Shown in pieces: positions 37,139-46,584 of a stretch of 64,000 bases of DNA. The stretch lies in the NCBI RefSeq assembly GCF_028369105.1, contig NZ_JAQNDO010000001.1:2225711-2289710 (forward strand), written 5' to 3'. The position numbers were made by a program, and so were the translations under genes. The stretch is from Polyangium mundeleinium (GTDB lineage: Bacteria; Myxococcota_A; Polyangia; Polyangiales; Polyangiaceae). The notes below the pieces were generated by a model, which saw only the letters and a program-made list of their open reading frames with translations, was not told the origin of the DNA and did no database searches. Position 1 is the stretch's first letter; each line of letters opens with the position of its first letter.

Positions 37139-38829
37139 TCGCAGAGCTTCCCTTCCTCGTCCTGCGTGTCCTCTCCGTCCTCGCGTCGGTGTGGATCGGC
37201 GTGCGCGGCTTCCGACGCCTGCAAGCGGGCTCCCCGCGGGGCATCGCCTGGATCCTCGGGTCGATCTTGGGGTTCGCCTTCGTCGGGCTCTCGACCCTCG
37301 CGGCGAAGACCACGCGCGAGCGGTTCGCGCCGTTCCGGCTGCGGGACGAGATCGTCGGGTTTTCCGCGCTCGGCACGGGCGTGATCTTCCTGCTCGTCGT
37401 GCTCGCCGCGTTCCTGCCGGTGATTCTCGACATCCTCGAGCGTCGTGGCTTCAGCTCGTACGTGGGCGCGCGGCACGTGCGCGCCACGAAGAGCGGGTTT
37501 CTCACGGTGATCAGCGTGCTCAGCATGGCCGGCGTCGCCGTGAGCTCGTGCGCGCTCTGCTCCGTGACGAGCATCATGGGCGGCTTCGGCGCCGATCTGA
37601 AGCGCAAGATCCTGGGCAACAACGCGCACATCGTCGTCGACGTGACGCAGCCCGGCGGCTACGGCGACTGGGAAGAGAAGCTCGACGGCATCCGGCTCGC
37701 GGTCGCGCCGAAGGGCGGGGCGGCGACGCCGGTCGTGGCGGGCGACGCGATGGGCTCGTCGGCGTCGAACACCGCGGGCGCGCTCGTGCGTGGCATCGAC
37801 ACGAACACGATCGCGCAGGTGATCGACCTCAAGCAGAACATCGAGGTCGGTAACTTCGACTGGCTCGATGATCCAGACAAACTCGCGGATCTGCCGGCGG
37901 ACACGATCATCGGCCGGGGCCCCGGGGGCGAGCCGTACTTCAAGGGGCCGGACCTGCGCGCCTCGGCGGACCTCGACCCGGCGGTGAAGGCGGCGCTGCG
38001 CAAGGATGTGAAGGTCCTGCCGGGCGTGATCATCGGCAAGGAGCTCGCGAAGAGTCTGCACGTGCTCGTGGGCGACGAGATCACGTTGCTCTCGCCGATG
38101 GGCGAGCTCGGTCCGATGGGCGTGATGCCGCGGACGCGCAGGTTCCGCGTGGCGGCGATCTTCTACAGCGGGATGTACGAGTACGACGCGACGCACGCGT
38201 ACATCAAGCTGGACGTGGCCCAGAGCTTCTTCAGCATGGGCGACAACATCAGCCAGATCGACGTGCGCGTGCCGGATCCCGAGCGGGTCGCGGAGGTGAC
38301 GCCGATCGTGGAAGCCGCGGCTGCGAAGTTCGACATGGGGGCGGGCAAGGAGCCGCTCCGGGTCCGCGACTGGGTGGAGATGAACAAGAACCTCTTCAGC
38401 GCTCTGAAGCTGGAGAAGATCGCGACGTTCATCATCCTCTCGATTGCGATCGCGGTCGCGAGCTTCTGCATCGTCTGCACGCTGCTGCTCATGGTGACCG
38501 AGAAGGGCAAGGAGATCGCGATCCTGAAGGCGCTCGGCGCTTCCGACGGCGCGATCATGCGCATCTTCATGCTCGAAGGCGTCATCATTGGAGGCATCGG
38601 CACCGTCTTCGGCGTGGGCACTGCGTTCGCCGCCTGCTCGGGCCTCGCGCGCTTCGGCGTCCGATTGGATCCCGATGTGTATTACATCGATCGATTGCCG
38701 GTGAACGTGAACGGGAGCGACTACGCGATGGTCGCAGTCGCCGCGCTCATCATCTGCACGATCGCCACCCTTTATCCGGCCCGCGCGGCGTCGAGGCTTT
38801 CGCCCGTCGACGGGCTCCGTTACGAGTGA
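37135..38829 (+). CDS. LolC/LolE-type ABC transporter permease
   Basis: TTG at 37135 overlaps the lysS stop; 564 residues. An extra pair of N-terminal membrane helices precedes the usual LolC/E layout: a helix at about 123-150 (preceded by [19 protein letters not shown], typical of the family), a large periplasmic domain (about 155-415) and three C-terminal helices (about 430-455, 480-510, 530-555). LolC/E extracts lipoproteins from the inner membrane for LolA. The companion ATPase follows 4 bp downstream. The many lipoproteins in this window fit a need for this system. Confidence 0.87.
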   Translation: MIAELPFLVLRVLSVLASVWIGVRGFRRLQAGSPRGIAWILGSILGFAFVGLSTLAAKTTRERFAPFRLRDEIVGFSALGTGVIFLLVVLAAFLPVILDILERRGFSSYVGARHVRATKSGFLTVISVLSMAGVAVSSCALCSVTSIMGGFGADLKRKILGNNAHIVVDVTQPGGYGDWEEKLDGIRLAVAPKGGAATPVVAGDAMGSSASNTAGALVRGIDTNTIAQVIDLKQNIEVGNFDWLDDPDKLADLPADTIIGRGPGGEPYFKGPDLRASADLDPAVKAALRKDVKVLPGVIIGKELAKSLHVLVGDEITLLSPMGELGPMGVMPRTRRFRVAAIFYSGMYEYDATHAYIKLDVAQSFFSMGDNISQIDVRVPDPERVAEVTPIVEAAAAKFDMGAGKEPLRVRDWVEMNKNLFSALKLEKIATFIILSIAIAVASFCIVCTLLLMVTEKGKEIAILKALGASDGAIMRIFMLEGVIIGGIGTVFGVGTAFAACSGLARFGVRLDPDVYYIDRLPVNVNGSDYAMVAVAALIICTIATLYPARAASRLSPVDGLRYE

Positions 38830-38833
38830 GCCC

Positions 38834-39589
38834 ATGAGCGAGCCGCTCATCGTCATCGAGAATCTGCAAAAGTCGTTCGTCCACATGGGGCGCCGGCTCG
38901 ACGTGCTCCGAGGGATCGACCTCGTCATCGATCAAGGTGAGGTCGTGGCGATCGTCGGCCCCTCGGGCGCGGGCAAGAGCACGTTGCTCCATTGCATCGG
39001 CACGCTCGATCTGCCGACGAGCGGGAGGATCAAGCTCGCGGGCGAGCACCTCGTGGGTCTGCCGAGCGCGCGCCTCGCGGCGATCCGGAACCGCACGATT
39101 GGCTTCGTGTTCCAGTTCCACCACCTCCTGCCCGAGTTCAATGCGCTGGAGAACGTGATGATGCCCGGCCTGATCCAGGGCAGATCGCGGAAAGAAATGG
39201 AGGCGCCCGCGACGGCGCTGCTCAACGAGGTGGGCCTCTCGCACCGCGTAACGCATCGGCCCGGCGAGCTCTCGGGCGGCGAGCAGCAACGCGTGGCGCT
39301 GGCGCGCGCGCTCGTGCTCTCGCCGAAGCTCCTGCTCGCTGATGAGCCAACGGGCAACCTCGATTCGAGCACCTCGAAGGCGATGCACGAGCTCTTCTTC
39401 GAGATCAACCGCAAGCACGGCACGACGATCGTGGTCGTCACGCACAACCCGAGCTTCGCCGAGTCGATGCCGCGGATGGTGACGGTGACCGACGGGCGGA
39501 TCGAGAGTGACGTTCGTCGCGGCCATTCCCCGTACGAGGCCGAAAAAGCGGGCGCGGCGCCGGAGGCGAGGGCCGAGGCCCAAGCCTAG
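38834..39589 (+). CDS. lolD: LolD-type ABC transporter ATPase
   Basis: ATG at 38834; 251 residues. Walker A is GPSGAGKS, the signature [15 protein letters not shown], Walker [10 protein letters not shown], and the switch histidine lies in VVVTHNPSF. The best fit is LolD, which powers lipoprotein release by LolCDE; related MacB-like exporters share the motifs, and the neighbouring LolC/E-type permease decides the assignment. The C-terminal 15 residues are Ala/Glu-rich. Confidence 0.9.
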   Translation: MSEPLIVIENLQKSFVHMGRRLDVLRGIDLVIDQGEVVAIVGPSGAGKSTLLHCIGTLDLPTSGRIKLAGEHLVGLPSARLAAIRNRTIGFVFQFHHLLPEFNALENVMMPGLIQGRSRKEMEAPATALLNEVGLSHRVTHRPGELSGGEQQRVALARALVLSPKLLLADEPTGNLDSSTSKAMHELFFEINRKHGTTIVVVTHNPSFAESMPRMVTVTDGRIESDVRRGHSPYEAEKAGAAPEARAEAQA

Positions 39590-39597
39590 GGTTTGGC

Positions 39598-39618
39598 CGG
39601 GGAGCGTTCGTCTCCCCG
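39598..39618. terminator. Hairpin between convergent genes
   Basis: CGGGGAG (39598-39604) pairs with CTCCCCG (39612-39618), leaving a 7-base loop, between the stop of lolD and the stop of the convergent gene. Its position between two 3' ends supports a shared terminator. Confidence 0.5.
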
Positions 39619-39627
39619 TACCATTCT

Positions 39628-40533
39628 TCAGGGGAGGACGAGCTTCTCCGCGATCTTCGCGCTCGATTGCGCCGCGCGCACCGGATTCGCGTAGGGGAAC
39701 GTGATGGAGACGCCGTCGGTCGTGACCGTGCGCGCGCCGTCGTCGCGCACGAGGTCGAGGATCGTCGCGTCGGCGAGCGGGGCCGTCGCGGCCTGGATCG
39801 TGGCGAGGTCCTTCGCGGCGGGCACGTGTTTCGGGGTCCGGACGTCGCCGGGCCGGCCCATCACGTAGACCAGGGCCGCGGCGGCCTTTTTCGTGTCCTT
39901 GCCGTGGAACCAGGCGCCGACGTCGCGCGTGTCGAGGTGGCTGCATCCGGCATACAGCGCGGCCCCGTCGGCGCCCGTCTCGCGGGCGATTCGCTCGCCC
40001 AGCCCGATGAACCGATTGCGGCCTTCGAGCTCGAAAAAGGCCCGCGCGTACCCCTCCGAAAACGCGATTTCCACCTCGCCCTTCGGCTCGTACCGCACGA
40101 CGGAGACGGCCCCGTCGTTCACCTTCGCGAGGATCGCGTCGGCGTCCTCGCCGAGCTTGCTCTTCTGGCTCGCGGCCTCGATCACCGGATGCGTGACCAC
40201 CTTCCCGTTGCTCGGGCCGAGCCAGAGCCGCACCGTGAATCCTTCGAGTGGCATCGCGCCCCAGGCGCCGCCGGTCCAGAGCATCGCGCGCGCGGCCTCG
40301 CAGGCGCGGGCGAGCCTGTCGCTTCGCTGCTGGGGGGATTCAAGCGCGGGGTCGGCCGAGGGGGCGGTCGTCGGCGCGGGCCGCCTTCGCAGCGCCGTCA
40401 CGGTGATCATCACCATCATGCCGATGCCGAGGCCGATCGCGAGGGGAGCAAATCGTTGCGCGGGGGGAAGCTCGACGCCGGTCGGCTTCTTCTTCGGGCC
40501 AGGGCCGCGCTTTGGGGGAGGGGTCTTCGGCAT
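39628..40533 (-). CDS. Membrane-anchored hypothetical protein
   Basis: ATG at 40533; 301 residues. A basic Pro/Lys-rich N-terminus (about 1-25) precedes a single membrane helix (about 30-48, LAIGLGIGMMVMITVTAL), so most of the protein lies outside the cytoplasm. The rest is an alpha/beta domain with one or two cysteines and no known motif. It follows a cysteine-rich repeat protein on the same strand, separated by a hairpin, so the two may not be co-transcribed. Function unknown. Confidence 0.6.
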   Translation of the reverse strand: MPKTPPPKRGPGPKKKPTGVELPPAQRFAPLAIGLGIGMMVMITVTALRRRPAPTTAPSADPALESPQQRSDRLARACEAARAMLWTGGAWGAMPLEGFTVRLWLGPSNGKVVTHPVIEAASQKSKLGEDADAILAKVNDGAVSVVRYEPKGEVEIAFSEGYARAFFELEGRNRFIGLGERIARETGADGAALYAGCSHLDTRDVGAWFHGKDTKKAAAALVYVMGRPGDVRTPKHVPAAKDLATIQAATAPLADATILDLVRDDGARTVTTDGVSITFPYANPVRAAQSSAKIAEKLVLP

Positions 40534-40573
40534 GGGCGGAGCTTACTCCACCCGAGGTGTGCCCGGGTACCAC

Positions 40574-40611
40574 GATTGTCCGGGTCCCGGCTTTCCGGGA
40601 TCCGGACAAAC
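40574..40611. terminator. 17-bp-stem hairpin after the cysteine-rich repeat gene
   Basis: Arms 40574-40590 and 40595-40611 (ending CCGGACAAAC) pair over 17 positions with two mismatches around a CTTT loop. It lies 10 bp past the stop of the 40622-42934 gene on its downstream side. The arm shares CCGGACAAAC with the hairpin at 23854-23879, so it may be both a terminator and a member of a dispersed repeat. Confidence 0.6.
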
Positions 40612-40621
40612 GCTCAGGGCT

Positions 40622-42934
40622 TCACGGGCTGAGGCAGTCGTTCGGGCATTCTTGGTAGAAGCCGCAGAGAACGATGGCGTTGTAGTCGGCGATGCCGAAC
40701 ACGTGCGCCTGCTCGCAGGCGATCTGGCACTGCTGATCGCCGGGCGGGCACGCCACCAAGCAGTTATCGAGCGCGATGCATTCGGGGTTGTCGAGGCAGA
40801 TCTGCAGGTCGTCCTCGCAGTTGCCGCCCATCCCAGCGGCGCAGGCGTAGCAGCCGTTGCAGCCATTGGGGTTGTTGTCGCAGCTCGCCGGGCAGCCAGC
40901 CGCCACCGGGTCCACGCCGCAGCTCGTTCCGCACTCCTGGCAGAAGAGGCACTCGAGGATGTTGTTGTACTCGTCGACGGCGGCCTGCGTCGTTTGCTGC
41001 AGGCACATGTTCTCGCAGTTTGCGTCGCAGACGCCGCTCGCGGGGTTCAGGCAGTTGAAGAGCGTGACGCAATCCTGGCTGTTCGCGCAGGTCGAGAGCT
41101 CGTCCGAGCAGACGCCGTCGAACGCGCATTGATTGCAGGTGCCGCAACTCCCGAGCGTGTCGCAGCCACCGGGCGGCTGGCAGACGCCGGCATAACAGGC
41201 GACGCTGGCCAGGCAGGCCGTGCCGCACATGCCGCAGTTCGCCTCGTCCGTCTGCGTATCGACGCATTCGTTGCCGCACTTCGTCGTCCCAGCCGCGCAC
41301 GTCGTGCCGCAGGTGCCGTTCGAGCAGACCTGGCCGGCGGCGCAGGCATTGCCGCACGTGCCGCAGTTGCTCGGATCGAGCTTCGTGTCGACGCAGACGT
41401 TGCCGCACTTCGTGGTGCCGGGGCCGCATTGCGCGGCGCACTGGCCGTTCGTGCAGACGTTACCGGCGGCGCAGACGTTGCCGCAGGCGCCGCAGTTGCC
41501 CGGGTCGTTCTTCGTGTTGACGCAGGTATTCGCGCACTTCGTCGTGCCGCCGACGCAGTTCAGGTTGCATTGACCGGCCGCGCAGACCTCGCCGGCCGCG
41601 CAGACCTTGCCGCACACGCCGCAGTTCGCGCCGTCGGTGGCGGTGTCGACGCAGGTGTTCCCGCACTTCGTCGTGCCGCCGACGCACGTGAGCTGGCAGG
41701 CGCCGTTCGAGCAGACCTGACCGGCGGCGCACGCCTTGCCGCACATGCCGCAGTTTGCCGTGTCCGTCTTGATGTCGACGCAGAGCGAGCCGCACTTCGT
41801 CGTTTGACCGACGCAGTTGAGCTGGCACTTGCCGGCCGTGCAGACCTCGCCGAAGGGACACGCCGCGCCGCAGGCGCCGCAGTTCAGCGGGTCGAGCGAC
41901 AAGTCGATGCACTTGCCATTGCAGTTCGCCGTGCCGCCGACGCAGGCGAGCTGGCACATCCCGTTCGAGCAGACCTGGCCGTTCGGGCACGACGTGCCGC
42001 ACATGCCGCAGTTCAGCGGGTCGACCGTCGTGTCGACGCACTTTCCATTGCAATTCGTCGTGCCGCCGACGCAGGCGAGACCGCATTGGCCGTTCGCGCA
42101 GACCTGGCCGGCCGCGCAGGCCGTGCCGCACATGCCGCAGTTCGTCGGGTCGATGGTCGTGTCGACGCACTTGCCCATGCAGTTCGTCGTGCCACCGACG
42201 CATTGCGTGGCGCACTGCCCATTCGAGCAAGCCTGACCAGCGGGGCACGCCGTGCCGCACATGCCGCAGTTCAGCGCGTCGATCGTGATGTCGACACACT
42301 TGCCATTGCAGTTCGTCGTGCCGCCGACGCAGGCGAGGCCGCATTGGCCGTTCGCGCAGACCTCGCCGGCCGCGCAGGCCGTGCCGCACATGCCGCAGTT
42401 CGCCGGGTCGAGGGTCGTGTCGACGCACTCGTCGCCGCACTTCGTCGTGCCGCCGACGCATTGCGTGCCGCACTGGCTGCCCGAGCAGACCTCACCGGCC
42501 GCGCAGGCCGTGCCGCACGTGCCGCAGTTCGCCGGGTCGATGGTCGTGTCGACGCACTTGCCATCGCAGTTCGTCGTGCCGCCGGCGCACGTCAGGCCGC
42601 ACATCCCCGCCGCGCAAACCTCGCCGGCCGCGCAGGCCGTGCCGCACGCGCCGCAGTTGTTCGGATCGATATCGGTGAGCGTGCACGTGCCGTCGCAGTC
42701 GGTTTGTCCGGCCGGACACGGGTCGCCGCCGCCCATGCCGGTGCCGCCGGTGCCGCTGACCATGCCGCCCATGCCGCCCATGCCGCCGGTCGCGCCGGCG
42801 CCGCCGTCGCCGCCGCCGGTCGTGTTCGACCCGCCGTCGCTACACCCCGTCCAAGAGGCCACGGCGAGGCTCATGAAAGCCGCCGTCAGCGCCCATCGCC
42901 ACCCCCCTCGGGGGGCCTGCGCCTTGTTGCTCAT
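40622..42934 (-). CDS. Cysteine-rich lipoprotein with twelve 43-aa repeats
   Basis: ATG at 42934 (MSNKAQAPRGGWRWALTAAF) gives 770 residues. The signal ends in WTGC, so lipid-anchored. A Gly/Met-rich linker precedes twelve near-identical repeats of 43 residues, each with eight cysteines in the pattern C-x6-C-x3-C-x9-C-x2-C-x3-C-x5-C-x4-C (for example CVGGTTNCNGKCVD, NCGMCGTACAAGEVC). The C-terminal 150 residues are a different cysteine-rich region. Proteins of this type are common in Polyangiales and are often misnamed in automatic annotation; I see no enzyme domain. Likely a disulphide-stapled surface protein. Confidence 0.8.
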   Translation of the reverse strand: MSNKAQAPRGGWRWALTAAFMSLAVASWTGCSDGGSNTTGGGDGGAGATGGMGGMGGMVSGTGGTGMGGGDPCPAGQTDCDGTCTLTDIDPNNCGACGTACAAGEVCAAGMCGLTCAGGTTNCDGKCVDTTIDPANCGTCGTACAAGEVCSGSQCGTQCVGGTTKCGDECVDTTLDPANCGMCGTACAAGEVCANGQCGLACVGGTTNCNGKCVDITIDALNCGMCGTACPAGQACSNGQCATQCVGGTTNCMGKCVDTTIDPTNCGMCGTACAAGQVCANGQCGLACVGGTTNCNGKCVDTTVDPLNCGMCGTSCPNGQVCSNGMCQLACVGGTANCNGKCIDLSLDPLNCGACGAACPFGEVCTAGKCQLNCVGQTTKCGSLCVDIKTDTANCGMCGKACAAGQVCSNGACQLTCVGGTTKCGNTCVDTATDGANCGVCGKVCAAGEVCAAGQCNLNCVGGTTKCANTCVNTKNDPGNCGACGNVCAAGNVCTNGQCAAQCGPGTTKCGNVCVDTKLDPSNCGTCGNACAAGQVCSNGTCGTTCAAGTTKCGNECVDTQTDEANCGMCGTACLASVACYAGVCQPPGGCDTLGSCGTCNQCAFDGVCSDELSTCANSQDCVTLFNCLNPASGVCDANCENMCLQQTTQAAVDEYNNILECLFCQECGTSCGVDPVAAGCPASCDNNPNGCNGCYACAAGMGGNCEDDLQICLDNPECIALDNCLVACPPGDQQCQIACEQAHVFGIADYNAIVLCGFYQECPNDCLSP

Positions 42935-43282
42935 CGTTTTTGAAACCTTCCTGTAAGCAGGCACATCCGCGATTCGCGTGCTTCCTGTCCGTCCCCCGCC
43001 TCACGGTCTTCCGCGTTCGTCGGCAATCCGGCCGCCCGCGCGGTATTTTTTTCAGGCGACCATGCCGCAGTTTTGGGAAGGAAGTAATCCGCTGGAATCG
43101 CCCCGGGGACCGTCCCTCGGGCGACCGACCTTACCACCGCTCGGACGGACGTGGAAGCGTTGGGACAGCGCTCGAACGGACAAGAAATGTCCGAAAGGGA
43201 GGAGAATTGTCTGCTAAAGCGGCAATACGTCTAGCAATTCGACGCATCCCCTATGGCGGCGTCTGTTAAAGCGGCAATTCGT
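42935..43282. other. 348-bp intergenic region
   Basis: No convincing gene. It carries the upstream region of the cysteine-rich lipoprotein gene and, at its far end, a 26-bp repeat pair. Base composition is lower in GC in the last 80 bp (AATTGTCTGCTAAAGC region) than elsewhere in the window. Short plus-strand frames here have no ribosome site. Confidence 0.5.
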
Positions 43283-43287
43283 CTAGC
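43210..43287. repeat. 26-bp direct repeat, 52-bp period, at the 3' end of the GMC gene
   Basis: Copies at 43210-43235 and 43262-43287 (TCTGYTAAAGCGGCAATWCG, then TCTAGC) differ at two positions. The second copy includes the stop codon of the GMC oxidoreductase gene. It looks like a small local duplication of the gene end or an attachment-like repeat. Confidence 0.7.
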
Positions 43288-45307
43288 CGAGCCGCTGATG
43301 GAGGATTTCGGCGGCGCGCAGGGCCATGGCCATGATGGTCATCTGAGGGTTCACCCCGAGCGAGGACGGGATGGCGCTGCCGTCGCATACGTAGAGGCCC
43401 GCGACGTCGTGGGCTTCGTGGTCGGGGCCGAGGCAGGAGCGGGCGGGATGGGTTCCGATGCGGCACGTGCCGAGCGGGTGGTACGCCGTGACCTCGATGT
43501 CTCCGGCGTGGATGCGGCTCAATCGGAGGCGGGCGAGCGCGTCCTTCGTGTTCACCTCGTCGTGGCCGGCGACGAACGGCAAAACGCGGCGCGCGCCGGC
43601 CGCTTGAAAGACCTCGCAGAGGATCTCGACGCCGCGCTGGAGGAGCCGTGTATCCCGCTCGTTCATGCGGTAGAGCAGGAGCGGACGGCCGCCGGGGCCC
43701 GTGCGGACCTCGCCGCGGCTATGGTCCTGGACCATGAAGCCGAACGACGCGAGGTAAGGGTATTTTTCCATCAGCTCGATGTACCTCGGGCCGGACCAGG
43801 GCACGCCGAGCGCGGTGACGTCGAAGGGGAGCGAGCTGCCTTCGAAGAGCAGGCCTTCCTCGGCGAAATGGTCGATCGAATACCCTTGTGGGATCCCGTT
43901 CCATGGATCGACGCGGTCGTCGAAGAGCGCCATCACTTTCGAGGCGGGGTGGATCGAGAGGTTTTTCCCGAGCATCCCCGAGGAGAGGCAGGCGCCGCTG
44001 CGGCGCAGGAGCAGCGGTGTCATGAGCGTGCCGCCGGCGACGATCACGGCATCCGCGCGGACGCGGAGGCGCGGGGGCCGGCCCTTCGTCCGTTCGGCGT
44101 CGAGTGTCGCGGTGACGCCGCGGGCGCGGCCGGCCACGATGTCCACGAAATCGACGCGCGCGGCCGTCACGAGCTCGGCGCCGCGGGCGAGCGCGGCGGG
44201 CACGTAACTCACGTCGGTGGATCGTTTCGCGCCCGTGGGGCAGCCAAAGCAGCAGATGCCCTGGCCGTCGCAATCGGGGGCGTTGCGGGTGAGCGCATGG
44301 TGGCGGAGGCCGAGGTGCTCGGCGCCACGCGCGATGATGCCGGCGATCTTGCCGAGGTGGAGCGGGTTCGCGGGCGCGACGCCGAGCATGGCCTCTACGC
44401 GCTCGTAATAGGGGCTGAGGCCTTCGGGCGAGAAGTCGCGGGGCAGGCCGTGGTGATCACGCCAGTACGCGAAGGTGCGGGCCGGGGCGCGGTAGCAGGT
44501 GCCCGAGTTGATGACCGTGCTGCCGCCGACGGCGCGGCCGGCCCAGACGGGGATGTTCACGTTGCCGAGGGCGACGGTCATTCCCTTGTCGCGGTACAGG
44601 TCGCGATACGCGCGGGAGGGCCTGCCGTTGAAGCTCGATCGCCGGTGGTAATGGCCCTCCTCCAGCATGAGCACGGCCCGCCCGCGCGAGGCGAGTTCGT
44701 AGGCTGCGGCCGCGCCGCCCGCGCCTGTGCCGACCACGACAACCTCGCATTCGAGGTCGAGATCTTCCTCGATTTCGCGTCCATCGGTCACGCGGGCGAG
44801 CCAGCGGGGTTTTTCGTCGCGCACCGTTTCGAGTTCGTAGCGACAACCGACATGGCGGAACATGTCGGGCCGGTCGAAATGCATGGCCTTGAGCGGCGTG
44901 AGCAGGACCCGCAGGACCTCGCGGATCGGCAGCACGCGCGATTGCTCGAAGCCCTCGATGGCCGTGAGGCGCGCCTCGCGCGAAAGCTCGGAGAATGGGC
45001 GGCGTTTCGTCGGCAGCGTGGAGAGCTCGACGGCCCAGAGGGCGGCCTGAAAGACGCGGATCCCCTCCCGCGGGATGTCGGACAGGTAGCGGTGCGTGGC
45101 CTCGGCGGTCTCTCGGCCCGCCCCTTCGAGGAAACGCCCCGGCGGCAGGGCGGCCTCGGCGACCGCCGTCAGGATGTCGAGCTCGCGCGCGGAGAGCCAC
45201 CGGTCTCGGTCGGCCCGCGCGTGTGTCAGCGCCTTGTTCCCCTGCACACGCGAGGGGGGATCAGGTTCGGTGGGGACGGAGTGCAGAGGGTCCAGGTGCG
45301 CAACCAT
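43283..45307 (-). CDS. GMC-family FAD-dependent oxidoreductase
   Basis: ATG at 45307 with an AGGGAGG site; 674 residues. The N-terminal 165 residues form a helical domain like the small subunit of gluconate-type dehydrogenases (SARELDILTAVAEAALPP). The FAD domain follows (VVVGTGAGGAAAAYELA from about residue 188), with AVGGSTVINSGTCYRAP and the C-terminal active-site region HPLGTCRIG plus DGSAIPSSLGVNPQMTI. It also has CCFGCPTGAK, a cysteine cluster seen in cholesterol-oxidase-like and long-chain alcohol oxidase members. Substrate likely an alcohol or sterol, not determined. No signal peptide was seen. Confidence 0.88.
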   Translation of the reverse strand: MVAHLDPLHSVPTEPDPPSRVQGNKALTHARADRDRWLSARELDILTAVAEAALPPGRFLEGAGRETAEATHRYLSDIPREGIRVFQAALWAVELSTLPTKRRPFSELSREARLTAIEGFEQSRVLPIREVLRVLLTPLKAMHFDRPDMFRHVGCRYELETVRDEKPRWLARVTDGREIEEDLDLECEVVVVGTGAGGAAAAYELASRGRAVLMLEEGHYHRRSSFNGRPSRAYRDLYRDKGMTVALGNVNIPVWAGRAVGGSTVINSGTCYRAPARTFAYWRDHHGLPRDFSPEGLSPYYERVEAMLGVAPANPLHLGKIAGIIARGAEHLGLRHHALTRNAPDCDGQGICCFGCPTGAKRSTDVSYVPAALARGAELVTAARVDFVDIVAGRARGVTATLDAERTKGRPPRLRVRADAVIVAGGTLMTPLLLRRSGACLSSGMLGKNLSIHPASKVMALFDDRVDPWNGIPQGYSIDHFAEEGLLFEGSSLPFDVTALGVPWSGPRYIELMEKYPYLASFGFMVQDHSRGEVRTGPGGRPLLLYRMNERDTRLLQRGVEILCEVFQAAGARRVLPFVAGHDEVNTKDALARLRLSRIHAGDIEVTAYHPLGTCRIGTHPARSCLGPDHEAHDVAGLYVCDGSAIPSSLGVNPQMTIMAMALRAAEILHQRLG

Positions 45308-45396
45308 GCGTGCCTCCCTTGTGTACTAAAAATTCTGTAGCGAAAGAATGCACAGAACACAAGGGGGCGAGCACGACGGCTCGGCGTGCCGTGGCG

Positions 45397-46428
45397 TCAC
45401 TCGATCGGGAGCACGATGAGCGGGCTCGAGTGGTGCAGGCTGAGCGACTCCCAGGCTTCGTCGTCGACAGCGACGCCGCGGGGGCCTTCGCGCAGGTTGC
45501 CGAGGACGGCGCGGAAGAAGGGAGGCTCGGGCATCTCGACGGCGAGGATGCCTTTGCGGTCGCCGGGGGTCGGGGAGAAGGGGCGATCGGCGCGGGTGCG
45601 CTTCGTGTCGGCGATCAGGCTGATTTCGTCCATCCGCGCCGTGTAGTGCGGGCCGCCGTCGAAGGGGTCGACGCGGTGGGCGTAGCGGAAGCCGATGCGG
45701 CGCAGGAGTTTTTCGACGCCGCGGGTCTGCAGGCCGGTCTTGCCGATGACCTTCTGCGCGTCCTCGGGCATCAGGGTCGCGTGGATCGCGCCCTCGGGGA
45801 ACAGGCCCTTGATGAACTCTTTGTTCTTCTTCGAGAGCCGATCGGCCTCGCCGTACGAGAGGCCGGTGAAGCGGCGGCCGAGGGCCTCCCACAGATGGCT
45901 CGTGCCGTCGGGTTCGAGCGGGGGCATGAGCTCGGCGAGGACCTCCTGCTGGAAGAGGTCGCGGTGGGCGGCGAGGTAGAGGAACCGGACGTACGAGATG
46001 AACGTGCCGAGCCGGTCGCTGGCGCGGCGGTACTCGGGCATGATCACGAGGCCGCCGATCTCGGTGGGGCCGTCGTACGAGTAGCCGATGCGCAGGAGCG
46101 TGTGGTGGAAGTGCCGGTCGATCGTGGCCGAGTAGCGCTCCTCGTCGAGCACGTCGAAGTAGATGTACGGCGCGCCCCGTCGGCCGAGCTGCGCGATGAT
46201 CATCGAGGTGCCGACGATGTGCTCCTTCGCGCGGTCGACGAGCACGAAGACGTACTGCCGGAGGCGCGGGTCCTTGATCTCGCCGGTGAAGCTCTTGTGG
46301 GAGAGGCTCACGATCTCGTGAATCTCGTCCCGATCGTGCGGCAGGTTGACCGAGTTGAGGTGTCGCGCGACGCGGAGCATTTGCTCCTCATCACCGAGGG
46401 TGGCGGCGCGAATCTCGTAGGGCAGCAT
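45397..46428 (-). CDS. astA: Arginine N-succinyltransferase family protein
   Basis: ATG at 46428; 343 residues, the usual size of AstA. The AstA family transfers succinyl from succinyl-CoA to arginine (or ornithine) in the arginine succinyltransferase catabolic route; its fold is GNAT-like. Typical segments are YEIRAATLGDEEQMLRVARH at the start, EIGGLVIMPEYRR, GRRFTGLSYGEADRLS, FIKGLFPEGAIHATLMPE and RVDPFDGGPHYTA. The other ast genes are not in the window, so the route may be incomplete or scattered. It lies 89 bp upstream of the GMC gene on the same strand. Confidence 0.87.
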   Translation of the reverse strand: MLPYEIRAATLGDEEQMLRVARHLNSVNLPHDRDEIHEIVSLSHKSFTGEIKDPRLRQYVFVLVDRAKEHIVGTSMIIAQLGRRGAPYIYFDVLDEERYSATIDRHFHHTLLRIGYSYDGPTEIGGLVIMPEYRRASDRLGTFISYVRFLYLAAHRDLFQQEVLAELMPPLEPDGTSHLWEALGRRFTGLSYGEADRLSKKNKEFIKGLFPEGAIHATLMPEDAQKVIGKTGLQTRGVEKLLRRIGFRYAHRVDPFDGGPHYTARMDEISLIADTKRTRADRPFSPTPGDRKGILAVEMPEPPFFRAVLGNLREGPRGVAVDDEAWESLSLHHSSPLIVLPIE

Positions 46429-46584
46429 GGGAAAACAGAGGCCTTGGGGCGCGGTGGCTCGGCTCGTCCGAACGCAGCGGGTCCCCCAGAGGCGGACAGC
46501 CTAGATGGGCGAGCGGCCTTGGGCCACCTGCGACGGCTAGCGAGCGCTTGTGGCTCCGTGAAAACCGCGCCACCCAGGTAGGCG

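Noticed and set aside
39893-42943. 1016-codon plus-strand frame opposite the cysteine-rich repeat gene
   Set aside because: Antisense shadow of the repeats; the minus strand has the lipoprotein signal and the regular cysteine pattern.
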